Assembly (NCBI GenBank): GCA_037385045.1
Contig: JARRNJ010000040.1
Location: forward strand, 1-32,222
Reading direction: 5' to 3'
Source of the DNA: JARRNJ01 sp037385045
GTDB taxonomy: Bacteria > Pseudomonadota > Gammaproteobacteria > JASBUN01
Length of the DNA stretch: 32,222 bases
Each line of letters starts with the position of its first letter. Positions within the stretch are counted from its first letter, which is position 1. A model generated the notes under the pieces. It worked only from the letters and a program-made list of their open reading frames with translations, was not told where the DNA came from and ran no database searches. Made by a program: the position numbers and the translations under genes. Shown one piece after another: positions 7,701 to 14,297 of the stretch.

Positions 7701-9721
7701 AGCGCGACGACACCGAGCGCGCCGCCGGTTCGCGGCTGCAGAAATTACAGGACCAGCTGGACCAGATGCAGGTGGCGGAACAGGAACTCCAGGAACGCCT
7801 GGCGGCGACCGAGCGCCAGCGCCAGACCCTGGAGCAGCAGCACGGCGACGCCGTCGGCGAGCTGGAGCGCCTTACGGCGACACACGAGACGAGTGCGAAC
7901 CAGCAGCGCGGCCGCATCGAGGAACTGGAGCAGGCCCTGGCCGCGCTGGAGGACAAGGTCCGCCAGGCCCAAGCCGGGCGGGACACCGCCGAATCCGCGC
8001 TGGAGAATGCCGAAGACGAGTTGGGCGCGCTGAAGCACGAGATGCAGACGCTGTCGGCGAAGCTGGATCAGGCGTCGGACGAAGGGCGGCAGCTGCGGGG
8101 TCAGCGCGATGAGGCTGCCGCCGAACTGGAACGCCTGAGCCGCGAGTTGGAGGAACGGGCCAGCCAGGAAGAGGTGGACACGATCCGTGCCCAGGCGGAC
8201 AAGGAGCTGCGCCAGGCGGCCGACGAACTCACGCGGCTGCAGGAAGAACTGGTGCAGGCGAACCGGCGTACCAACCGCTCGGAGGCCAAGCTGGAGGAAG
8301 CGCTGACCGGTTTGCGGGTGGCCGAGCACCGGGTCAAGCAGCTGGAATCGGAACTGGTGCTGGCGCAACAGGTCGGTGGCGAGAACACCAGCCTGCAAGC
8401 CGACCTGGGACAGGTGCGCCGGGAAGTGGAAGAGCAGCTGGCGCGCTACAAGGAGGAATCCGACGCCATGGTGCAGGAAGCCCGCGCCGAGAACGCCGCC
8501 TTGCGCGATCGCCTGGAAACGCTGGATCGCGCCCGCGACGCCGACCCGGCGCCGGCGACAGCGCGTCGGGCCGGACGTGCTGCCGCCGAGGCGCCGTCAC
8601 GGCTGGATGAGGTATTCAATCTGGCCGACGTCGACCATCGATTGTTCCGCCAGGAACAGCAGGGGCGGCGCGGGGGACGGTGGATGACTGTGGTGGTCAT
8701 GGTGCTGATGCTGCTGCTCGGCGCCGGCGTCGGCGGCGCCGCCTATTGGTACCTGCAAGGCAAGGCGCCGGCCCTGCCGTTCGGGGCGGGAACTCCGCAG
8801 CAGTCGGCAGCCGGTGCTTCGCGGCGCGGCGATCGGGGCACCATTACCGAACCGGTGGTCACGCCGCGCGCGGCGCCTGCGCCGGCCACGAAACCCAAGC
8901 CCAAGCCGGCCGCCGCGCCGGCGTCCGCTGGCGCCTCGTCGGTGGAGGGCAGCGCCCGGGCACCGGCGCTGCCGAGCGGGCTCATGAAGCCGGGGCGCAC
9001 CTATCAGGATTTCCTCAAGGATGGCAGCAGCGGTCCGGTGATGGTGCAAGTGGCCGCGGGCAGTTTCGACATGGGCAGCCCGCGCAATTCGCCGCAGTTC
9101 AATGAGCGACCCCGGCACCGGGTGAAAGTGCCCGGTTTTTCCATTTCCAAATACGAGGTCACGTTTGACGAATATGACCACTTCGCCGAGGCCACGGGAC
9201 GCAGCAAACCGGAGGATGGCGGCTGGGGTCGCGGCCAGCGTCCGGTGGTGAATGTCACCTGGGCCGACGCGGTCGCCTACGCTCAATGGTTGTCTGAGCA
9301 GACCGGCCACGAGTACCGGCTGCCCAGCGAGGCACAATGGGAGTACGCCGCCCGGGCGGGCACCCGGACCGATTACTGGTGGGGCGACGCCGCCGGCAAA
9401 GACCACGCCGACTGCTTCAACTGCGGCAGCCGCTGGGACGGCAAGAAAACCGCGCCCGTCGGTAGCTTCAAGGCCAACGCCCTGGGACTCTACGACACCG
9501 CGGGCAACGCCGCGGAGTGGCTGCAGGACTGCTACCACCCCAACTATGACGGGGCGCCTACCGACGGCAGCGCGTGGACGGGACAGGGCTGCAGCCAGCG
9601 GGTGATACGCGGCGGATCCTACCGCAGCCCCGTGGACAACCTGCGTTCTACGCAGCGAAGTGGAATGGCGCCGGATACCCGGGTCGACTCACTGGGCTTC
9701 CGCCTCGTGCGCCTGCGTTGA
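4730..9721 (+). CDS. Giant cNMP-binding/rhodanese/coiled-coil/FGE-like membrane protein
   Basis: A protein of 1663 aa that I recognise only by domains. Residues 1-130: degenerate cNMP-binding-type domain without a phosphate-binding cassette. Residues about 137-255: second cNMP domain with the cassette FGEESLLSGAKRNATV (FGE at 215-217). Residues about 257-355: rhodanese domain with active loop CDTGTR, catalytic Cys315. Residues about 386-1270: almost unbroken coiled coil rich in Glu, Gln, Arg and Ala. Residues about 1318-1343: one membrane helix. Then a Pro/Ala/Lys linker, and about 1434-1663 an FGE-sulfatase (SUMF1/C-type-lectin-like) domain ending GLYDTAGNAAEW, RVIRGGSYR, GFRLVR. The predicted topology puts the sensor and coil in the cytoplasm and the FGE-like domain in the periplasm. 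I chose the ATG at 4730 because the paralogue at 16565 aligns from residue 1; the frame is open to 4625. The FGE part lacks the copper-binding cysteines of true formylglycine-generating enzymes. The cellular role is unknown. Confidence 0.9.
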   Translation: MSVATELVDKKRLQALIPLNGLSKPHFEEVAKKGVVEELRAGKVLFKEGKRDGQTYFLLDGEVALLKGREIQSTVKAGTDTALHPLAPQQPRQLTARTTSRVTVLRIDTSLLDVLLAWDQSAAYEVTEIQSDDDEDWMTRMLQSELFARLPATNIQQMIMRMESVQVKAGDVIVEQDGEGDYYYIIAQGSAVVSRKPSANARPIEVARLSDGDSFGEESLLSGAKRNATVKMSADGTLMRLSKQDFDALLREPLINQVGYAEARTRVDAGALWLDVRLPGEYQNGHLPGSINLPLASIRDAAADLDMGRAYVVCCDTGTRSAGAAFLLSQRGFDTIVLEGGLHSVPHEEMAATQASAAGNAGAEIIDFKTGKEPQASDAGANVDAGERRLRELQAQVEREQARLTELQRRAGEIDVLHQEVQRLQAQLKGGESRARELEQAQRTAAAALGDVDKLRAHLAAVQGELKEGHAERDGARDELKRARQAYQQELANLNDRLQALEAERAQLEAAADDQGAAQSNAEQALQTLRQERDAMQSEHEGQLRALRQELDEVRRQASERRQAREQLEQQLAELQSRQQRSERDAQDQHRGLEDENQRLQSELEQQRRSRDEAATQLEALRGELEQRRAEFDRQLQQAHDEADHAARELSRRVETLEGEKAGLEADLRQQGEAREQELRRQLDELQSQFQEQESERQRLAAEAEAREAARAELEQALAEARTQAQTVAQDSDERIQSLQRDLERLQAEREQQSEARERELSEQLEVLRGQLNDAAAARESLERQLRETQESGQQASAELNRRIEALTEEKAQREAELEQQGDAREQELREQLDSLQARLGEADADRERLQGELAGAADTRQQMEAALAEVRDAADASQSELTRRIQELEQERDQRGRQAAADAEAAEARVQDLQQQLDGLQEQLQQAREAGQAAERQLAALHEAQDAGEQEIRDRLSQLEQENGSLAGALEQERQARAGADARVAELRQERDDTERAAGSRLQKLQDQLDQMQVAEQELQERLAATERQRQTLEQQHGDAVGELERLTATHETSANQQRGRIEELEQALAALEDKVRQAQAGRDTAESALENAEDELGALKHEMQTLSAKLDQASDEGRQLRGQRDEAAAELERLSRELEERASQEEVDTIRAQADKELRQAADELTRLQEELVQANRRTNRSEAKLEEALTGLRVAEHRVKQLESELVLAQQVGGENTSLQADLGQVRREVEEQLARYKEESDAMVQEARAENAALRDRLETLDRARDADPAPATARRAGRAAAEAPSRLDEVFNLADVDHRLFRQEQQGRRGGRWMTVVVMVLMLLLGAGVGGAAYWYLQGKAPALPFGAGTPQQSAAGASRRGDRGTITEPVVTPRAAPAPATKPKPKPAAAPASAGASSVEGSARAPALPSGLMKPGRTYQDFLKDGSSGPVMVQVAAGSFDMGSPRNSPQFNERPRHRVKVPGFSISKYEVTFDEYDHFAEATGRSKPEDGGWGRGQRPVVNVTWADAVAYAQWLSEQTGHEYRLPSEAQWEYAARAGTRTDYWWGDAAGKDHADCFNCGSRWDGKKTAPVGSFKANALGLYDTAGNAAEWLQDCYHPNYDGAPTDGSAWTGQGCSQRVIRGGSYRSPVDNLRSTQRSGMAPDTRVDSLGFRLVRLR
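6671..7520 (+). repeat. Imperfect ~82-residue repeats inside the coiled coil
   Basis: Four repeat units are visible in the protein. Each starts near an (E)RRI/V-x-x-L element and is followed by AREQELR-x-QLD-x-LQ or a variant. The anchor codons lie at 6689, 6935, 7139 and 7385, giving periods of 246, 204 and 246 bases (82, 68 and 82 residues). The short unit differs by 14 residues, exactly two heptads, so the coiled-coil register is kept. Confidence 0.6.
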
Positions 9722-9740
9722 GCCGTCTGCGGCGCTGCAG

Positions 9741-9768
9741 TTGACATGGGGCGGCGCCCGGGTATTGT
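9741..9768 (+). promoter_or_regulatory. Near-consensus sigma-70 promoter of the kinase operon
   Basis: TTGACA at 9741-9746 and TATTGT at 9763-9768 are separated by 16 bases. The first base of the transcript would lie at about 9775-9776, only two or three bases before the ATG at 9778, and no Shine-Dalgarno sequence precedes that ATG. The message may therefore be leaderless or nearly so. Confidence 0.6.
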
Positions 9769-9777
9769 GCCCAGCAT

Positions 9778-10662
9778 ATGGCCCGCATCCTTGGTATCGG
9801 CACCGCCACGCTCGATGTAATCAACACGGTCGACGGTTATCCGCCGGAGGACGCGGAGGTGCGCGCCCTGGCGCGGCGCATTGTGCGCGGCGGCAACGCC
9901 ACCAACACCCTGGTGGTGCTGAGCCAGCTGGGGCACCACTGCGCCTGGGCCGGCACTTTGCCCGACGGGCCCGATGCCGAGCCGGTTCTCGCCGACCTGC
10001 GGCGCTTCGCCGTGGATACCGGCCCCTGCCGGCGCACGCAAGGCGCGCTGCCGGTATCCTACGTCACGCTCAACGCGCGCAACGGCTCGCGTACCATTGT
10101 CCATTACCGCAATCTGCCCGAATTCGGCGCCGACCAGTTCCGCCTGATCGACGTCGACGGCTACGACTGGGTGCACTTCGAAGGCCGCAATGTGCCCGAG
10201 ACCGGGATCATGCTCCAGGCCCTCGCCGCCCGCGCCCCGCGCCCCGCGGTGTCGCTGGAGGTGGAGAAGCCCCGCGCCGGCATCGAGGCGCTGTTCGGCC
10301 ACGCCGACCTGGTGCTGTTCTCCCGCCAGTACGCCCGCGCGCGCGGTTTCGCCACCCCGGGTGATTTTCTCGCGGCCATGGCCGAATCGACGTCGAAAAG
10401 TGACTTGGTGTGCACCTGGGGGGAGGAGGGTGCCGCCGTGCTCAGCGCCGAGGGCCGCCTGTTCAACGGCGCTGCGTACCCGCCGCCGAGGCTGGTGGAT
10501 ACTCTCGGCGCCGGCGACACGTTCAACGCCGGCGTCATCGACGCGCGCCTGCGGGGGAGCGCCTGGGATGAAACCCTGGAAGCCGCAGGCCGCCTGGCCG
10601 GGCGCAAGTGCGGCCAGAGCGGCTTCGATGATCTGGCACCCCGCAACGAGCCGGTGTGCTGA
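9778..10662 (+). CDS. PfkB-family sugar kinase, ketohexokinase-like
   Basis: A 294-aa ribokinase/PfkB-fold kinase that phosphorylates a sugar with ATP in the cytoplasm. The N-terminal signature RGGNATN is at residues 38-43, and the C-terminal ATP/catalytic signature DTLGAGDTFNAG near residue 243 carries the catalytic Asp. The overall pattern, including HFEGRNVPE, SLEVEKPRAGIEALFGHADL and GRKCGQSGFD, is strikingly like animal ketohexokinase (fructose 1-kinase). Fructose or a related ketose is thus the best guess for the substrate, without proof. It is the first gene of a tight operon: its TGA overlaps the ATG of the Rieske gene by one base. Expression probably starts at the promoter ending nine bases upstream. 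Confidence 0.9.
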   Translation: MARILGIGTATLDVINTVDGYPPEDAEVRALARRIVRGGNATNTLVVLSQLGHHCAWAGTLPDGPDAEPVLADLRRFAVDTGPCRRTQGALPVSYVTLNARNGSRTIVHYRNLPEFGADQFRLIDVDGYDWVHFEGRNVPETGIMLQALAARAPRPAVSLEVEKPRAGIEALFGHADLVLFSRQYARARGFATPGDFLAAMAESTSKSDLVCTWGEEGAAVLSAEGRLFNGAAYPPPRLVDTLGAGDTFNAGVIDARLRGSAWDETLEAAGRLAGRKCGQSGFDDLAPRNEPVC

Positions 10663-11039
10663 TGGCGGCTGACCAGGCTGTCCGCGGCCGCCGTCTGTGC
10701 GTCCTGGCGGAGATCCCCGAGCCCGGTGCCAAGGCATGCGTGCTCGATCCGGAAAGCGGCGACGAGGTTGTCGTGGTGCGCCATGGCGGCGGCGTTCACG
10801 CCTATATCAACCGTTGCCCGCATACCGGCGCGCCGCTGAACTGGATGCCCGACCAGTTCCTCAATCTGGACCGCACTCTTATCCAGTGTGCGACCCATGA
10901 TGCGCTGTTTCGCATCGACGACGGGTTGTGCGTGGCCGGGCCCTGTGCCGGACAGGGACTGCGGGCGGTGGCGGTGACGGTGGTCGACGCCAGTGTCTGG
11001 CTGCCTGGCGAAGCCGGCGGCGGTGCGGTCGATGGCTGA
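10662..11039 (+). CDS. Rieske [2Fe-2S] ferredoxin-like protein
   Basis: A soluble 125-aa Rieske domain protein. The cluster ligands are visible as C52-P-H54 (NRCPHTGAPLNW) and C76-x-x-H79 (IQCATHDALFRI), and the end is a typical Rieske beta sheet. No signal peptide or membrane anchor is seen, so it is a cytoplasmic electron carrier or a small oxygenase-type ferredoxin. The CPHTGAPLNW spelling, with the long loop NWMPDQFLNLDRT, is found in stand-alone Rieske proteins of proteobacteria. The start is the ATG at 10662 inside the stop of the kinase gene (TGATG), which implies translational coupling; an in-frame GTG at 10656 is the alternative. The ABC ATPase gene begins within its last codons. Confidence 0.9.
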   Translation: MAADQAVRGRRLCVLAEIPEPGAKACVLDPESGDEVVVVRHGGGVHAYINRCPHTGAPLNWMPDQFLNLDRTLIQCATHDALFRIDDGLCVAGPCAGQGLRAVAVTVVDASVWLPGEAGGGAVDG

Positions 11040-11802
11040 GACCCGTGCGGCGGCCCCGGTGGTGGAGGTGGTCGGGCTTACCAAGCGATTCGGCGCGGTG
11101 ACGGCCGTTGAGGGCCTCGGTTTCACCGTGCAGCGCGGCACCACCTGCGCCCTGCTGGGCGGCAACGGTGCCGGCAAGACCACCACGCTGTCGATGTTGC
11201 TGGGGCTGCTGCTGCCCACCAGCGGCCGGATCCGGATTTTGGGCCGGGACATGCTGCATAATCGTTATGCGGTCCTGGCGCGCATGAACTTTTCCTCCCC
11301 GTACGTGGATTTGCCGCAACGGCTCACGGTTTACCAGAATCTCAACGTCTACGCCCACCTCTACGGCATTGACCACGCCCGCGCCCGGATCACCGAACTG
11401 GCGCAGCGCCTGGACCTGGAGGGGCTGTTGCACAACCGTTACGGCACCTTGTCGGCCGGGCAACGCACCCGGGTCGGGCTGGCCAAGTCGCTGCTCAATC
11501 GTCCCGAGGTGCTGCTGCTGGACGAGCCCACCGCGTCGCTGGACCCGGATACCGCCGACCGGGTGCGGGGCTATCTCGAGCAGTACCGTGCCGACACCGG
11601 TGCAACTCTGCTGCTGGCGTCCCATAACATGGCGGAGGTCGAACGCATGTGTGACGCGGTCATTATCCTGCGCGCGGGCCGCATCGTGGACCGGGGCCGG
11701 CCGTCGGCGCTGATACAACGCTACGGCCGCCACACGCTGGAGGAGGTGTTCCTCGATATCGCCCGCAGTGACGGCTCCGGTGCCGGGAGCGCAGGGTCAT
11801 GA
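11032..11802 (+). CDS. ABC transporter ATP-binding protein (ABC-2 exporter type)
   Basis: The ATPase subunit of an ABC exporter, 256 aa. Walker A GGNGAGKT is at about residues 43-50. The signature is the shortened LSAGQ at about 140-144, Walker B LLLLDEPTASLD at about 160, and the switch histidine is in LLLASHNMAE. The DrrA/NodI-like order and length match two-component exporters for polysaccharides, lipids or drugs; the substrate is unknown. The ATG at 11032 overlaps the Rieske gene by eight bases, and its own stop overlaps the permease start as ATGA, so the pair is translationally coupled. The link with the kinase and Rieske genes is by operon only. Confidence 0.93.
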   Translation: MAETRAAAPVVEVVGLTKRFGAVTAVEGLGFTVQRGTTCALLGGNGAGKTTTLSMLLGLLLPTSGRIRILGRDMLHNRYAVLARMNFSSPYVDLPQRLTVYQNLNVYAHLYGIDHARARITELAQRLDLEGLLHNRYGTLSAGQRTRVGLAKSLLNRPEVLLLDEPTASLDPDTADRVRGYLEQYRADTGATLLLASHNMAEVERMCDAVIILRAGRIVDRGRPSALIQRYGRHTLEEVFLDIARSDGSGAGSAGS

Positions 11803-12611
11803 GCCGTGCGTCCGCCAGGTTTTCGCTGCGCCGGGTCAGCGCCATGGTGCTGCGCAATGTCTACCTCTTGCGTGCGTCCTGGCCGCGGGTGCTGGAATTG
11901 GTGTATTGGCCGGCGGTGCAGATGATTCTGTGGGGCTTCATCAGCCAGTTCCTGCGCACCAACAGCTCCTGGGTGGCCCAGGCGTCCGGGGTGCTGATCT
12001 CCGCGGTGCTGCTCTGGGACGTCATGTTCCGGGGCAATCTCGGGGTCTCGTTGTCGTTCTTCGAGGAAATGTACTCGCGCAACCTGGGCCACTTGTTCGC
12101 CAGCCCGCTGCGCCCTTACGAGCTGGTGTGCTCACTGCTGCTGATCAGCCTGCTGCGCACCGTGATCGGCGCCGGCGGCGCGGCGCTGCTGGCGATTCCG
12201 CTGTACGGCTACTCCATTTTCGGCATGGGCCTGCCGCTGCTCGCCTTCTTCGTCAATCTGCTGGTGATGGGATGGTCGATCGGGCTGCTGGTGTCGGCCC
12301 TGGTGCTGCGCTACGGGCTGGGGGCCGAGAGCCTGGCATGGGTGGCGATTTTCGCCGTCGCGCCGGTAAGCGGCATCTACTATCCGATCTCGGTGCTCCC
12401 CCACTGGCTCCAGGGGGTGGCGTGGATGCTGCCGTCCAGCCACGTGTTCGAGGGCATGCGCGCGGTATTGTTCGGCCACGGCTTCCGCATTGACCTGCTG
12501 GTCAGCGCCATGGCACTCAACGGCGTCTACCTGGCCGCCGCGGTCACGGTGTTTCTGCTGGTGTTCCGCGCTGCCCGGCGCCGCGACCTGTTGCTGCACA
12601 TCGGTGAATAA
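11799..12611 (+). CDS. ABC-2 type permease
   Basis: The membrane subunit partnering the ATPase just upstream, 270 aa with six hydrophobic segments. An amphipathic N-terminus (MVLRNVYLLRASWPRVLELVYW) comes first, as in the NodJ/YadH-type ABC-2 family. Typical stretches are WDVMFRGNLGVSLSFFEEMYSRNLGHLFASPL in the first half and the C-terminal PVSGIYYPISVLPHWLQGV-AWMLPSSHVFEGMR, which is the family signature. Expected in the inner membrane as a dimer or in a complex with two ATPases. Its ATG overlaps the ATPase stop (ATGA). It is the last gene of the operon, convergent with a small minus-strand gene nine bases away. Confidence 0.92.
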   Translation: MSRASARFSLRRVSAMVLRNVYLLRASWPRVLELVYWPAVQMILWGFISQFLRTNSSWVAQASGVLISAVLLWDVMFRGNLGVSLSFFEEMYSRNLGHLFASPLRPYELVCSLLLISLLRTVIGAGGAALLAIPLYGYSIFGMGLPLLAFFVNLLVMGWSIGLLVSALVLRYGLGAESLAWVAIFAVAPVSGIYYPISVLPHWLQGVAWMLPSSHVFEGMRAVLFGHGFRIDLLVSAMALNGVYLAAAVTVFLLVFRAARRRDLLLHIGE

Positions 12612-12619
12612 GCCCGGCG

Positions 12620-12823
12620 TCAGCGGCGCCACATCGAGCGCAGGAACCGTTCGCAGTCCGCTGCGGCCAGATCCGGGGTGATCGGCCGGGACGGTGGTGT
12701 CGCCGTCACCGGCTGCAGCTGAGGCAGTTCACCAGGCGGGCACACCCGGTCCATGTCCGCGGCCGCCGCTTCGTCGCCGACCGGCGTCACCTGGCCTGAT
12801 CTCATGTCGTAGATTCTGATCAT
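12620..12823 (-). CDS. Small conserved-looking protein, 67 aa, unknown
   Basis: I do not recognise this gene. The product begins MIRIYDMRSGQVTPV and has no membrane segment or signal peptide. The middle is acidic and alanine-rich, followed by a Pro/Thr-rich stretch and a basic C-terminal end RFLRSMWRR. A GGAG seven bases before the ATG at 12823 supports translation. It follows endonuclease V on the same strand with about 117 bases between, so it may be the last gene of that block. No motif allows a function to be named. Confidence 0.6.
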   Translation of the reverse strand: MIRIYDMRSGQVTPVGDEAAAADMDRVCPPGELPQLQPVTATPPSRPITPDLAAADCERFLRSMWRR

Positions 12824-12940
12824 GGCATATCTCCGTTGTTGGGCACTTCGGCCCTGTCCAGGATATCGGCTGCCGCAACGGTTTGCTTGACGGTGGCCGC
12901 CGCACGCTGTGACGCCGGTCGCGGCCGCGGGCGGGCGCGG

Positions 12941-13600
12941 TCAGCCAGCGGCGGGGCCGGGCGGATGCGATGCCAGGTGATGCGCCCAGCGGGTGGTTTC
13001 CGGCAGGCGCTGGCGGGTCACGCAGGCCATGGTGCAGCGCACGGCGGTTTCCAGGCTCACCCGGTGACCGACGGCTACGTAGACCGGACGTACGCCGGCG
13101 CGGGTGCGCAATACCGCGCCGACGGTCTCGTCGTCGTCCCCAAGGGGTACCCAGGCGCCTCGACGGTCGGGCGGTGGACCGTCGTGGCCGATCAATCGTT
13201 TTTTCGCGGCGCCGACGGTCGGCAATCCGGTCAGCACACCCAGGTGGCAGGCCAGTCCGAAGCGGCGCAGGTGGGCGCAGCCGTGACCGCCGCACACGAT
13301 CAGCTGGGGCGTATCGCGCAGCCGCCCGCGGGCGTCGAGCAGCAGCGGGGTCTCACGAATAGACAGCAGTCCCGGCCGATAGGGAAATGCGCAGGGCCGC
13401 TGCGCCAGGGCGTATTCGTGGCGTTGCAGTGCGGGAAACGTCAGCGTGACGGCGGCGGCGCGGCCGCTGGCGAACAGCGCGTCCACGCCCGCCGCCAGGC
13501 CGGCGGAATCCAGGCGGTTGCGGTGCACCACCTGATGGCGCAACTGACGCCGGCGCGCGACGGCGTGCGCGGGCGTGAGATTCCACCACCCGGCGCCGAT
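12941..13600 (-). pseudogene. nfi: Endonuclease V, probably inactive or decaying
   Basis: Endonuclease V cuts DNA next to deaminated purines (hypoxanthine). The reading frame gives the family pattern over about 219 aa: WWNLTPAHAVARRRQ, AGVDALF (first metal Asp), PYRPGLLSIRE (Glu), the GHG motif, GAAKKRL, ATGHRVS-like VAVGHRVSLE and RLPETTRWAH. Two things are wrong. The third metal ligand, Asp of the usual VDGHG, is Gly here (VCGGHG, codon GGC). And the conserved N-terminus has no ATG, GTG or TTG in frame back to the stop at about 13691. A strong AAGGAG (13615-13610) stands nine bases before an in-frame ATC at 13600, which gives the normal length. The first usual start is TTG at 13543, which would drop the conserved N-terminal helix. 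I call it a pseudogene or a gene with a non-canonical start. Confidence 0.7.
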
Positions 13601-13653
13601 TCCGGCAAGCTCCTTGCGCCAACGGCTTCCGGCGACCGCGATGCCGCTCCGGC

Positions 13654-14163
13654 TCAGGGAAAGGCCGGGATCGTCGGTTCGCTGCCTTCCAGGTGCGCCT
13701 CATGGTGGGTGCGGACCAGCTCCGTGATGGCCTCGACGCGTTCCTTGGGGACGTCGATCATGAGCAGCACCTGACCCTGGTCCAGCGCCGCCTCGAACTG
13801 CCGCAGGCGGCTGTTGCGCACGTCGGTGGCGATCATGCCGGCCGCCCACATACCGACGATCGCTCCGGCGACTGCGCAGATCAACACGATGCCGCCGCTG
13901 TCGAGAAAACCCGCGGCGGGCGTCAATGTGGCGATAACGCCGGAAACGGCGCCGGTGGCGCCGCCGACAATGAGTCCGGTCTCGACACCGTGGACCAGGT
14001 CACTGCGCTGGAGCATGCTGGCCTGGGGCAGGCCGCCGGTGGGCACGTCGTCTCGGGCCAGCACGTGGATATGGCGCTGTTCGACGCGGGCGAGCAGCAG
14101 CTCGTTGACCACGTCCCGGACCGTGCCGACCCCGGGCATGAGGAAATAGAGCCTCCGTCTCAT
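13654..14163 (-). CDS. DUF1269-like membrane protein
   Basis: A 169-aa protein. Residues 1-50 form a soluble alpha/beta part starting MRRRLYFLMPGVGTVRDVVNELL. Residues about 58-115 are two Gly/Ala-rich membrane segments (GLIVGGATGAVSGVIATL; GIVLICAVAGAIVGMWAAGMI). A C-terminal ferredoxin-like half follows, with FEAALDQGQVLLMIDVPKERV. This order is that of DUF1269/YlxR-unrelated stress-type proteins with a glycine-zipper core, function unknown. The start is firm: AAGGAGGT lies five bases before the ATG at 14163. It is the first gene of the minus-strand block with endonuclease V, and a likely promoter with a doubled operator-like site lies upstream. Confidence 0.85.
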   Translation of the reverse strand: MRRRLYFLMPGVGTVRDVVNELLLARVEQRHIHVLARDDVPTGGLPQASMLQRSDLVHGVETGLIVGGATGAVSGVIATLTPAAGFLDSGGIVLICAVAGAIVGMWAAGMIATDVRNSRLRQFEAALDQGQVLLMIDVPKERVEAITELVRTHHEAHLEGSEPTIPAFP

Positions 14164-14212
14164 CCGGACCTCCTTCCCGACCGCAGCCGGGTTGTGCAGT
14201 AGTGTCGCGGAG

Positions 14213-14266
14213 ATAGTCGACTGGGGCCGTCAAGTATAGTCGAGCTGGAGTTGTTTGTCGGCCGAC
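14213..14266 (-). promoter_or_regulatory. Promoter candidate with direct repeats, DUF1269 gene
   Basis: On the minus strand CCGACA and TATACT are separated by 17 bases; TATACT occupies 14238-14233. The octamer TCGACTAT occurs twice, at 14243-14236 (overlapping the -10 box) and at 14220-14213, with a period of 23 bases or about two helical turns. Such a doubled site over and after a -10 box is what a repressor operator would look like; this is inference. Confidence 0.4.
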
Positions 14267-14297
14267 GGCGTGCGCCGGTACTCCCGCAGGCCCGGCT

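Noticed and set aside
9619..10737. 372-aa open frame on the minus strand
   Set aside because: Lies opposite the well-recognised kinase gene and part of the giant gene; low-complexity text without domains.
12836..13774. 312-aa open frame on the plus strand
   Set aside because: Antisense to endonuclease V, which shows clear family motifs on the other strand.
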